Source: Candidatus Sigynarchaeota archaeon
GTDB lineage: Archaea > Asgardarchaeota > Lokiarchaeia > Sigynarchaeales > Sigynarchaeaceae
Assembly (NCBI GenBank): GCA_030587525.1
Contig: JAUQYW010000099.1
Coordinates: forward strand, 1 to 26,069
Direction of reading: 5' to 3'
DNA length: 26,069 nt
Shown here: positions 1-7,946 of the stretch, piece by piece
How the letters are laid out: each line of letters starts with the position of its first letter
Position numbering within the stretch: position 1 is the first letter of the stretch
Notes under the pieces: generated by a model
What the model was told of the DNA's origin: nothing
The model's input: only the letters and a program-made list of their open reading frames with translations
The model's database searches: none
Program-made: the position numbers and the translations under genes

Positions 1-414
1 TATTTCCCGGACGTGATCGTGTTTCGTGCGTCCGAGAAAATGCAGTACCAATTCCTCGCCTCGCCACTAATGCTCGCATTCATCGCTGCTCCAGCATATA
101 ACCATCCGCAATTGATCAACAGCCGTCTTTCCGACGATTATGCGGCCCGGACGAGCGAAAAGATCGCGGGCATTCTCAATGTCGGGGCGAAATGTGGCCA
201 CGATGCAATCGTGCTATCCGCCTTTGGTTGCGGGGCGTTCGCCAATCCCCCGGAACACATTTCCCAGCTGTTCAAGCATATAATACTGGAACGTTTTATG
301 CATTGTTACAAGCGGATCGAGTTCGCGATCATCGACGATCACAATACGGGGAAAGATCATAATCGAAGTGGCAATTTCCAGCCATTTCACGATACTTTTT
401 CCGATATGGTATGA
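1..414 (+). CDS. TIGR02452 family (PARG-like macrodomain) protein, 5'-truncated
   Basis: This is the C-terminal part of a gene entering from outside the window. The frame is open from base 1 and its first residues (YFPDVIVFR) match the family segment that precedes the conserved 'aAPAYN' element, so the GTG at 13 is internal. Visible landmarks are the APAYN segment, the glycine-rich VLSAFGCGAFANPP loop and a FAIIDDHNTG strand near the end, followed by a short NFQPFHDTF tail. These are typical of TIGR02452/DUF2263 proteins, which have the microbial poly(ADP-ribose) glycohydrolase fold and are expected to bind or hydrolyse ADP-ribose. It converges on the membrane-protein gene ending at 520. The family call is fairly secure; the substrate is not shown by the sequence. 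Confidence 0.8.
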   Translation, partial: YFPDVIVFRASEKMQYQFLASPLMLAFIAAPAYNHPQLINSRLSDDYAARTSEKIAGILNVGAKCGHDAIVLSAFGCGAFANPPEHISQLFKHIILERFMHCYKRIEFAIIDDHNTGKDHNRSGNFQPFHDTFSDMV

Positions 415-519
415 CCCGCTCCAAGTTCGCGTGAACCGTGCGAGCATTTCCCGATATTCTCATTTTTATAGGAAAAAACAAGGATTCCCGTGGATGGAAT
501 GGTTCCCAGTCAATGATGA

Positions 520-1347
520 TCACGCGCGCAACCACGGGTACCAGGGCGAAAGGCCGAACATGAATATGAACGCCACGTGCTGCACGATGACCGCGATATT
601 TCCCACGATCGTCGCGAGCAAGAGTGGGGATTCGGCAATCTTGGGTCGCCGGATCGCGACGAACGTGAACTCGGCACCGAGCATGATGACCGACGCGACG
701 AGCATGACCATTGCGGTCTCGCTCTTGAGCGCTGCGTAACCGAAGGTCACCGCGATAACGCCAGCGATGGCTGCGATCCATAGAAGGTCAACCCAGTTCA
801 TTTTCCTTGTGCGTGGAGCCATATGCTCTGCAATGACGAGGATGGCAAAAAATCCGAGCATCGAGGTCTCTTGTAGCCCGTGCCCAAGCCATTCATCGCA
901 GAAATACAAGTAGGCATACACGTTCGACGTGTCATACCCGTTCTGGTGAGTGTAAAAACTGTTCGCTCGGTCCATGCCCCAATGAAATACCACGCCCATC
1001 GTGGCCGCGATGATGCAGCCAACAGCAATGGCTTCGAGAACGATCTTCTCCCGTTCCTTGCCGCTCGCCTTGAGCAAGAGCAGTTTGAGGGAGAGCCAGA
1101 AAAAAACGTTCAGCACGACGCACATTGCAAGGAAATTGATGACAAACTCGGTGTTGTACGGGAACGATGCGCCCATCCCACTGGGCCCGAGCTCGAAAAT
1201 GTTGACTTGGACGTCATAGCCGAGGTTAAAGAGGTCACGTGCGTACGCGCAAAGGGGTATCGCGATGGCGGTTATCAACCCGCTCGCTAGCGAAGGGATG
1301 AACGTCCTTCTTTTTTTTGCAGGTGCTTGGATGGTTTCTGTTGACAT
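520..1347 (-). CDS. Polytopic membrane protein of unknown function
   Basis: About 275 residues with roughly seven hydrophobic segments after a short basic N-terminus (AKKRR). I do not recognise the family. Several charged or histidine residues sit inside or beside membrane segments: FHWGMDR, DEWLGHGLQE, IAEHM and VQHVAF. That could mean a metal or cofactor site, but this is inference. The ATG at 1347 is preferred over an in-frame GTG at 1359 because AAGGAAG lies upstream of the ATG at a usable, slightly long spacing and overlaps the GTG. The gene starts about 25 bases after the FAD oxidoreductase stop on the same strand, so the two are probably co-transcribed and may act together, for example as a membrane partner of the flavoenzyme. 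Confidence 0.75.
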   Translation of the reverse strand: MSTETIQAPAKKRRTFIPSLASGLITAIAIPLCAYARDLFNLGYDVQVNIFELGPSGMGASFPYNTEFVINFLAMCVVLNVFFWLSLKLLLLKASGKEREKIVLEAIAVGCIIAATMGVVFHWGMDRANSFYTHQNGYDTSNVYAYLYFCDEWLGHGLQETSMLGFFAILVIAEHMAPRTRKMNWVDLLWIAAIAGVIAVTFGYAALKSETAMVMLVASVIMLGAEFTFVAIRRPKIAESPLLLATIVGNIAVIVQHVAFIFMFGLSPWYPWLRA

Positions 1348-1372
1348 GACTTTGCACACTTCCTTGTGATGA

Positions 1373-3064
1373 TTATTCCTTTGGAGCCAGCTCGGGAATC
1401 TTGAATACCACGTCTTGCTGGCCCAAGATCTCCTTCACCTTCTCATGATCCACGTGCCTGAGGTCCCGATTGGTGGCAATTGCCACTGCAGTTGCAACGC
1501 CGATGCCCTGGCCACATACGATGGTCGTGCCGATGCCCCGGTGCGTGTTCATGGCCTTGTCCTCGAAACTGACCGCGCGGGCGCAAAAGCCAAGCCCGTC
1601 GATGCAGTTCGATATCAAGGCCCGGAGGGGCATCTGGTACCCCCACTTTCCAGGCTTGCCCAGGTCTTCTTCCAACGAGACATCGTGCCAATTCGCAATG
1701 CCGATAACATCGGGCTTTTCCGTGTGCTCTAATACATCAGCCGCGGTAATGCGATAGATGCCATTGGGAATCCGCGTCGTACGCAATCCCATGCGATCCA
1801 CTGTCCTCAAGAGATACGAGTTCTCCCAGCCGGGCATATGGCGCATAACCCGATAGATGCCGGCGGAACCGTATCGGTTGAGGATGTGCTCCCGGGACCA
1901 CACCGCTGCATCAAGAGACTCCCAGCGATAGTACGAGCCATCGAGGCAGAAATTGCCCTGCCCTGGCGGTCCGACCCATTTCGCGTAAAAACCGACGAAC
2001 GGGCTCTTGCTCTTCACGATGCAATCGAGATCCTCCTTCTCGTCTGCTGCGTCCCACATTTCCTTGGGTGCTCCGACCGCGGTTTTCTTGCTCTTGATCC
2101 AGACCAGCCGCCCGGTTTCCGCGTGCTTCTTGAATTGGGCCGGGTCGGTCGGGTAAAACTCGAACTTCGATTTTTCGGGGTCAGGTGTCATCTGGGAGAG
2201 TGCCCACGCAGTCCACTTGGCCATATCGACGCCGCCGATCCAGACATAGCTCTGCGTCAAGCCACGATGGTCCGCAGGCCTAACACGGCATCCACGATTT
2301 CCCTTGTTGCCGGGCGGCGTGTCGCGATCGGGCTCGTTGCCCGGTGTCCCGCCAAGCCACCACGAAACGAGGCCGTTGGCGCTTGCATCGATGACCGACT
2401 TCGCGGCTATCGCGCCTTTGCCCCACGCGTGCTCGACGACAACCCCCGCTGCGACGTTTAATATTGGTTCCGGCGGGAGGGAATCGGGCAACGTGGGCAA
2501 GCCACCAGGCTTGGGCAAGGATTTAGCGCCCTTTTTCGGCTGCGCCGCCACGAGCGGCGCGACGGCACGCGCGTCGAGGAGGACCTCGATGCACACTTCG
2601 TCGCACATCTCTTGCAGCGTGAGCTTGATCGCCTCGATGTCCAGGGCTTCCTCCCCAGGCAAGTCATGGTCTGCGCCGAGAAACGGGAACGGGTCCTTGG
2701 ACCTGTGGAGGCCCACGAAATCCTCCCATAATCGATCAGAGCCGCCTTTCGCGACGATGCGCTCGACCATTTCGATACCGATGCCCTTGATGCGCCATTC
2801 ACCGATGTTCAGCCGAAAAGCATTGGTTTTCCACTGCGTGGTCATCGTTGCGACGCTCTGGCCTCCCAGGTATGTATTTTGCTCGACCAGCAAGACCTTT
2901 CGTCCAAGTTGCCCCAGGGTCTTGAACGCCCTGGCACATGTCACCCCTGCTGCCACGCCGCTCGGCGAGCCCCCGATGACAACGACGTCAACATCCTCGA
3001 TGATGGGGCAATCGAGCGTGTCACGCGTGTAGATAGTTGGTTGATAATCAATCGTGTTTTGCAT
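1373..3064 (-). CDS. FAD-dependent oxidoreductase (PF12831-like)
   Basis: About 563 residues. A Rossmann dinucleotide motif (VVVIGGSPSGVAAG) lies near residues 26-40, followed by the VLLVEQNTYLGGQS strand and loop typical of FAD_oxidored proteins; the GIGIEMVERI segment is also characteristic. The C-terminus carries the second FAD-contact region (GIGTTIVCGQGIGVATAVAI). A proline/lysine-rich insertion (KKGAKSLPKPGGLPTLPDS) interrupts the middle of the domain. No cysteine cluster for an Fe-S centre is evident. The frame stays open to 3166, but the ATG at 3064 fits better: GAGG lies 9 bases upstream, and a palindromic TATA element at 3105-3110 places the transcript start between it and this ATG. 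The substrate is unknown. It is followed by the membrane protein at 520-1347. Confidence 0.85.
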   Translation of the reverse strand: MQNTIDYQPTIYTRDTLDCPIIEDVDVVVIGGSPSGVAAGVTCARAFKTLGQLGRKVLLVEQNTYLGGQSVATMTTQWKTNAFRLNIGEWRIKGIGIEMVERIVAKGGSDRLWEDFVGLHRSKDPFPFLGADHDLPGEEALDIEAIKLTLQEMCDEVCIEVLLDARAVAPLVAAQPKKGAKSLPKPGGLPTLPDSLPPEPILNVAAGVVVEHAWGKGAIAAKSVIDASANGLVSWWLGGTPGNEPDRDTPPGNKGNRGCRVRPADHRGLTQSYVWIGGVDMAKWTAWALSQMTPDPEKSKFEFYPTDPAQFKKHAETGRLVWIKSKKTAVGAPKEMWDAADEKEDLDCIVKSKSPFVGFYAKWVGPPGQGNFCLDGSYYRWESLDAAVWSREHILNRYGSAGIYRVMRHMPGWENSYLLRTVDRMGLRTTRIPNGIYRITAADVLEHTEKPDVIGIANWHDVSLEEDLGKPGKWGYQMPLRALISNCIDGLGFCARAVSFEDKAMNTHRGIGTTIVCGQGIGVATAVAIATNRDLRHVDHEKVKEILGQQDVVFKIPELAPKE

Positions 3065-3104
3065 GGTGTTTCGCCTCGTGAATGATATAAGTTTGATGAA
3101 TACC

Positions 3105-3110
3105 TTTAAA
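3105..3110. promoter_or_regulatory. Shared palindromic TATA element of a divergent gene pair
   Basis: TTTAAA lies in the 69-base gap between the divergent FAD oxidoreductase (start 3064) and histidine kinase (start 3134). Its centre is about 26.5 bases before the GTG at 3134, the spacing of a leaderless archaeal promoter. On the other strand it leaves a short leader with a GAGG ribosome site before 3064. The element is self-complementary, so one TATA box could serve both directions. Inferred from spacing only. Confidence 0.5.
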
Positions 3111-3133
3111 CTTCTTTGCGAGATTGTACATGC

Positions 3134-4636
3134 GTGAGCGATCAGATCGCTTTTCTCGTGCTCCATTTCGTGCTCTACGGCATTCCTGCCTTGTTGATTG
3201 CCAAGTTCAAGTCAGAAAAGGCATCTTTTTTTTACGCGTATTTTGGTTTCATGTATGTATTCACCCAGCTCTTCGCGATCTTATACTCCATACAAGTTAC
3301 AAGCGATTTGACGATCACAGGCGGCAATATTGCCTATTCATCTTTGATTCTTATCACCATAATCATCTTCTTCATGAAGCATGACGCAATCGTTGTACGA
3401 AACTTGATCGTTATACAAGTCATCTTGAACATTTTTCTTTATTTCTTGTACTTATTGTTGACTGCGATACTGCTCGATCCCGAGTCTATCAACATCCTTC
3501 ACGTTGATCCAAGCTTATTCAGCACGACCATCGCGATCAACATCATCAGCTCATGCGTTTTCGTCGTGGAAGTGTTGTTGATGTTTTTCTCGCTGGAAAA
3601 GGTGAAAAAGGTAATTAAAAATATGGCATTACTCGTTACCGTCAACATTCTCGTATATGCCGGGATCTTGTGCCTGGATGGATTCTTGTTCCCATTCCTT
3701 GTAATGTTCTTCGAGCCCGTGTTTGGCCAATTTATTGTCGGAGGAGTCATCGGGAAGTTAATTATAAGCGCGGGATTTGCCCCGTTTTTGATTTTGTTTT
3801 TCCTCATTTTCAAAAAGGATTATTATGAATATTTGGCCACCACGATATCGATCAAGAGCATGCTTATGCCGACGAGGGAGAAATTGCTCCAGCAACTCTC
3901 GGAAACGACCACTAAGCTGGTCCAATCGGAAAAAAATTACCTCGCTGCCTACAAGGAGGCGAAATTATACAAAGATATGTTCACCCACGACATCTCGAAC
4001 ATCATCCAGGTGATTTTAATGAACTTGAAACTCTACGAACAAGCAGGGGCAGCAATTATCGATAAGACTTTCGAAGCAATCCGTTCCCAGGTAAATAAGG
4101 CGATGAGTCTCATCGAAAATGTGCGAAAATCCTCTGCGGTCGAGGAAAAGCTCGTTGGACTCGACGTGAAGGACGTGAACCAAGTATTGAAGGCAGTTAT
4201 CGCTAAGATAAATGATGAGTTCAAGGATAAAGTCGAGGTCAAGATAATATCATCACCCGACAGCGTTAAAGTCAGGGCAAATGATCTTCTAAATGATATT
4301 TTTTATAACATCATTTCAAACGGAATTAAATATAATAACAGCCCTATTCCGAGCATTGAAATCGCCGTTTCTATCGGGAAAAGTGTGCATGTAAACGATA
4401 CGGTGAAGATCGAGTTCATAGACAATGGCATTGGCATCCCGGATGATCGAAAAAAATTGATTTTCACAGACGGGCAACAAGACAAGAAGAGCGGGAAGGG
4501 CATGGGTATGGCATTGGCGCTGATCGTGAAGGCCTTAGAGATTTTCGGGGGAAATATCCACGTGGAGGACAGGGTTTCTGGCGATCATTCACGCGGGAGC
4601 CGGTTCATAATCAAGATTCCACGTTTTGAATCATGA
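3134..4636 (+). CDS. Membrane-bound sensor histidine kinase
   Basis: About 500 residues. The N-terminal ~235 residues form about seven hydrophobic segments with short loops, like a 7TM sensor module. A coiled-coil stretch follows (REKLLQQLSETTTKLVQSEK). The phosphoacceptor box is MFTHDISNIIQ with the likely phospho-His at residue 285. Downstream is an HATPase with N-box NIISNGIKYNN, G1 box DNGIGIP and G2 box GKGMGMALALIV, ending in a GSRFIIKIP strand. All catalytic motifs look intact. The GTG at 3134 is chosen because TTTAAA lies about 26 bases upstream; an in-frame TTG at 3116 has no such support. No receiver or output regulator lies in the window, so it is an orphan kinase here. The signal sensed is unknown. 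Confidence 0.88.
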   Translation: MSDQIAFLVLHFVLYGIPALLIAKFKSEKASFFYAYFGFMYVFTQLFAILYSIQVTSDLTITGGNIAYSSLILITIIIFFMKHDAIVVRNLIVIQVILNIFLYFLYLLLTAILLDPESINILHVDPSLFSTTIAINIISSCVFVVEVLLMFFSLEKVKKVIKNMALLVTVNILVYAGILCLDGFLFPFLVMFFEPVFGQFIVGGVIGKLIISAGFAPFLILFFLIFKKDYYEYLATTISIKSMLMPTREKLLQQLSETTTKLVQSEKNYLAAYKEAKLYKDMFTHDISNIIQVILMNLKLYEQAGAAIIDKTFEAIRSQVNKAMSLIENVRKSSAVEEKLVGLDVKDVNQVLKAVIAKINDEFKDKVEVKIISSPDSVKVRANDLLNDIFYNIISNGIKYNNSPIPSIEIAVSIGKSVHVNDTVKIEFIDNGIGIPDDRKKLIFTDGQQDKKSGKGMGMALALIVKALEIFGGNIHVEDRVSGDHSRGSRFIIKIPRFES

Positions 4637-4751
4637 AGTAATCAAGTCACCTTGCTGAAGGATATCTTGATGATAAACATTCAACTTGAGTCGTTTCTTG
4701 ATATTCTATTTCTCTGATAGATCATTCTTGTGGTTGATCATTAAGAATTAT

Positions 4752-5318
4752 CTAGCTAGATGGAGTCACCTTGATTTTCCGAACGAGAGGGTTCAAATAT
4801 GTAATGAGAAAGAGATACCGGTAAATCACGTTTGGATTTCCCTTGATCGAGATCGTGTCATCGACGAGATCCTGGTAAATGTCGATGATGAACAGCAGCG
4901 TCAAGATCATCTCCCGCGGGGAATTGAAAATGATTTCCGCGTCGGGATTATCGACCAGGTGCTTCAAACTGCTCGAGCGACCTTTACCATCAATGATCAA
5001 GCATCTGGCGACCGATTTATCCTTTGTATACAAGTTGATCTTGGCGTCGAAATCGCCTATTAGCTCGCGAAACTCGCGATTGGAATTGGTTGCCTTGATA
5101 AAATTGCCGATGAGGAGATCGTACAAGAGTGTTGCTATTGGCCCCGTCACGTTCGCGGGATCGAGTAGCCATTCCTTTAATTTATCATAACTGATGCGCA
5201 CAGGGAAGGACATTATCTTTAACCATTTCTTCAGTCCAGCACGCGTTTTGCGCCTCATTTTCCTCAAAAATCTTTTGCCGATCACGCCAGATTTCTTCCA
5301 AAATTTCTTCCCGAACAT
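4752..5318 (-). CDS. SCP2-like (sterol carrier protein fold) protein with basic N-terminus
   Basis: 188 residues. The first ~38 residues are very basic (MFGKKFWKKSGVIGKR onward), suggesting membrane or nucleic-acid contact. The rest resembles the SCP2-like domain: 'DAKINLYTKD' and 'CLIIDGKG' strands, then NPDAEIIFNSPREM, and the closing DDTISIKGNPNVIYRYLFLI element that matches the 'GkirveGn..l' signature. Such domains bind lipids or other hydrophobic ligands. The ATG lies one base after the stop of the glycyl radical enzyme gene, and the ribosome site (AAAGGTGA, 9 bases upstream) is inside that gene, so the two are translationally linked. The ligand may be the enzyme's substrate or product; that is inference. 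Domain assignment is moderately sure. Confidence 0.65.
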   Translation of the reverse strand: MFGKKFWKKSGVIGKRFLRKMRRKTRAGLKKWLKIMSFPVRISYDKLKEWLLDPANVTGPIATLLYDLLIGNFIKATNSNREFRELIGDFDAKINLYTKDKSVARCLIIDGKGRSSSLKHLVDNPDAEIIFNSPREMILTLLFIIDIYQDLVDDTISIKGNPNVIYRYLFLITYLNPLVRKIKVTPSS

Positions 5319-5319
5319 A

Positions 5320-7725
5320 CTAGAGCGTCACCTTTGCGCGTTCAATTATTTCATCCTTCATGCGATCGCTCAGATCATTGAAATAGGCAGTGTACCCACT
5401 GATACGTACCATTAAATCCGGATATTTCTCAGGATGTTTCTTGGCATCGACAAGAACCTCTAGATCCTGGATGATGAACTGGACCTGCATGCCTCCCCGC
5501 TTGAAGTAAGAGGCGAACAAGTCCTTGAAGATCTCGACTTTTTCACGTTTGGCAAACAAGGACTTGTCGAAACTGATGTTCAACGCCATTCCATTCGGCA
5601 TTTTGGTGTTATCGAGCGACGCGACGCTCTCGAGAATGGCTGTCGGTCCACTCTTGACCCCGAACGACACCGGAGTGAGGCTGGAAGCGAACGGCGCTTT
5701 CGCAAGTTTCCCGTGGGGAAAAGCACCCGAGAACCGCCCGAAACCGCTATGCGCGGTGACAGACCAGTATCCGGGGTTGTATCGCCCGTGGCGATAATTC
5801 TCGATGTCTCGCGTAGTCCGGTACAAGAAATCCACCAAGTCCTTGCCAATTGCATCGACTTCGTCCACACCATTGCCGAAATGTGCGGCCTTATTGATGA
5901 CCATTTCCCGGAAACCCTCGTTTTCCTTGAAATTGCTGTTCAAGATAGAGTTTAGCGTGTGTATATCGAGCTTTCTCTCTTCAAAAACGTATTTCTTGAT
6001 GACATAGAGCGAGTCGACGAGATCCGGGAGCCCGACATATGCAACGCCGGATGAGTTGTATTTTGCACCGCCGTCGAGTAATTGCTCGCCCGACTCCATC
6101 GGTCCCTCGAACAGGGCATTTAACAAGGGCTGCGGGAGCAAGGACTTGAGCACCTCCCCGCAAAAGTTGTTCAGCCGCGTTGCATGGTGGATGATAAGGG
6201 AGGTATGCATCTTCACGGATTCCATAAACGCGTCGAATGATGGAAATAAACTGGGGCGGGCTTCGTCCTTGGGATGGATGCATTCTGCGCCTTCACCGCA
6301 ATGCAATGAGAGTTCGAGAGCGACCGGGAGGTTCACGATGAGTGCACCCGTGTGGCCGAATGTTCGACCAACGGATGTCGGCTCCACGCAGCCGACGTGC
6401 GCGTATTCGCGTGCATCTTCGAGAGAAATGCCCACCTTTTGTAGCGCCTTAATCGTGACCTCGTCGTTGACGAGGGCCGGCGTCGAGCCCGTGTTGATGA
6501 TGACCTCGGTCACGCGCTGCGTGTATTCAGGTGGGTCATCGGGCCGGATCCGCGCAATAACATTTGGATCCCGGATGTGGAGGAGCTCGGTCACATCGAG
6601 GCAGATGTACGTGACATCGTTCACCGCGTTGTTGCCATCCCTATCGCAGCCCCCCAACGTGATCGCGTGGTTCCCGCCCGATCCAGCAAAGAAGTAATTG
6701 CCTGCGTCGGGCACCAAGGGCGCGGTGCTGCCCACCTTGAGCCAGAAATGTGCGAGCAAATCCATTTCCTCGTCCCGCGTGATCAAGCTCGTATTCATGT
6801 CGCTCAAGTAGTAACTGATGAGCAATTGATCGATGCGGCCTATTGAAAAGCCAACGTTGTTTTGTTCCTGGAACAGCGCGCAGAGGCACGTGAAAATGCT
6901 CTGGAGTGCTTCCCGGAATGTTCGCGCCGGGTTCGCCGGGACATTTTGGCACGTGCTGGCCATCATTTCGAGCTGGCGGCGCCTCGTGGGATCCGTGCAA
7001 GCCTCAAGTTGTTTTTTTGCTTCGTTGCACAAATTTTTCGAATATTCGAGCACGCCTTCCATCGCCACGATCAAGGCCGTGTACAGGATCTTTGCCCTTG
7101 GCCGAGCACGTGCCATCTTCTCGCGGGCTTGCCGGATCAAGCCGTTGATGCCATGCTTGAGAACGCGCTGGAAATCTGGAACCGTGTGACTTTGGCAGTT
7201 GAACTTGCTTACCATAAAGAAGAATAGCCGTTGGTGCAGTTTGTAGCTCGCATCGTCCTCGCCAATCGTCCTCCGCACGAGCTCGTTCATATTCTTGTCT
7301 GACCAGTACGGGAACGTGCTTTTGTTGAGCTCGAGCATGTCGTCCATGGCAATTTTGCAGGGGTTTTGTTTCCGCATGGAGATCGTCTGGAGTTCCGGCC
7401 AAATGGCGGTTGCAAGGAACTCTGGAAACACGAGGATGCCCTTGCGCTTCGACGTCACGGAACCCGCGATGAGGTCGCCCGGAAAGATTTGAGGTCGTTT
7501 ATTGCTTAGCATATACCGCATAGCTTCAGCTTCTAGCAGCAGCGGGTCTTTTTCCTTTTGATCCGTTTCTTTCAAGAACTTTGTCTTCAACACAGCCCGC
7601 TCGATGCAAATCTCGGGTTGCTCGTGCAAGATAAACTCGCGCAACGAGGCAACTTGAGGATAATCACTCAATTTGTGTCGTTTCTTGATATCCTCTTTCT
7701 GTGATGGATCGGGCATGATATGCAT
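5320..7725 (-). CDS. Glycyl radical enzyme (PFL/dehydratase superfamily)
   Basis: 801 residues, full length for the superfamily. The C-terminal glycyl loop is VRISGYTAYF with the radical Gly at residue 777. The thiyl-radical loop is HVGCVEPTSVGRTFGHTG with Cys446 and Glu448. GCVEP resembles the dehydratase-type enzymes (glycerol, propanediol and hydroxyproline dehydratases) and unlike pyruvate formate-lyase has a single Cys. However, the Asp that glycerol dehydratase carries 14 residues after this Cys is Gly here, so a standard diol dehydratase is unlikely. It should be cytosolic, strictly anaerobic and dependent on a radical-SAM activase, which is not in the window. The first ATG is used; a second lies three codons in. 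The SCP2-like gene follows one base downstream. Substrate unknown. Confidence 0.92.
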   Translation of the reverse strand: MHIMPDPSQKEDIKKRHKLSDYPQVASLREFILHEQPEICIERAVLKTKFLKETDQKEKDPLLLEAEAMRYMLSNKRPQIFPGDLIAGSVTSKRKGILVFPEFLATAIWPELQTISMRKQNPCKIAMDDMLELNKSTFPYWSDKNMNELVRRTIGEDDASYKLHQRLFFFMVSKFNCQSHTVPDFQRVLKHGINGLIRQAREKMARARPRAKILYTALIVAMEGVLEYSKNLCNEAKKQLEACTDPTRRRQLEMMASTCQNVPANPARTFREALQSIFTCLCALFQEQNNVGFSIGRIDQLLISYYLSDMNTSLITRDEEMDLLAHFWLKVGSTAPLVPDAGNYFFAGSGGNHAITLGGCDRDGNNAVNDVTYICLDVTELLHIRDPNVIARIRPDDPPEYTQRVTEVIINTGSTPALVNDEVTIKALQKVGISLEDAREYAHVGCVEPTSVGRTFGHTGALIVNLPVALELSLHCGEGAECIHPKDEARPSLFPSFDAFMESVKMHTSLIIHHATRLNNFCGEVLKSLLPQPLLNALFEGPMESGEQLLDGGAKYNSSGVAYVGLPDLVDSLYVIKKYVFEERKLDIHTLNSILNSNFKENEGFREMVINKAAHFGNGVDEVDAIGKDLVDFLYRTTRDIENYRHGRYNPGYWSVTAHSGFGRFSGAFPHGKLAKAPFASSLTPVSFGVKSGPTAILESVASLDNTKMPNGMALNISFDKSLFAKREKVEIFKDLFASYFKRGGMQVQFIIQDLEVLVDAKKHPEKYPDLMVRISGYTAYFNDLSDRMKDEIIERAKVTL

Positions 7726-7946
7726 CGCACGGACTTGTCTTGGTTACGTTCCGGACCATTCTATTGCGTGATTGTATTCTTGAAAATCATCTGTTTTTCA
7801 ATAAAGATATCCATGATATTCTATTTAACGGGTGCGAATGATTACGATTGGAGGGGAAACAAGTGATTATTGGGCATAATGGGCAGCGTTATTAAGAATT
7901 TTAATGCCTATTTTGGTAAAGTCTCCGCAACAAGAGATGTCTCTTA
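7726..7946. promoter_or_regulatory. Divergent promoter region with 14-base inverted repeat
   Basis: This is the longest gene-free stretch, between the glycyl radical enzyme (minus) and the sugar dehydrogenase (plus). It is AT-rich. ATTAAGAATTTTAAT (7891-7905) is an inverted repeat that could hold the TATA box for the plus-strand gene. AAGAGATGTCTCTT (7932-7945) has perfect 6-base arms and ends one base before the dehydrogenase ATG, so a bound protein would block initiation. No strong Shine-Dalgarno site is visible before either gene. The promoter and operator roles are inferred from symmetry and position. Confidence 0.35.

Noticed and set aside
2304..3032. A 242-residue plus-strand open frame (and 1838-2461) opposite the FAD oxidoreductase
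   Set aside because: Low-complexity Ser/Pro/Arg-rich translations with no motif; the opposite strand carries a complete FAD domain.
6056..6697. A 213-residue plus-strand open frame opposite the glycyl radical enzyme
   Set aside because: It is a shadow of the catalytic core of an 801-residue enzyme with intact motifs.
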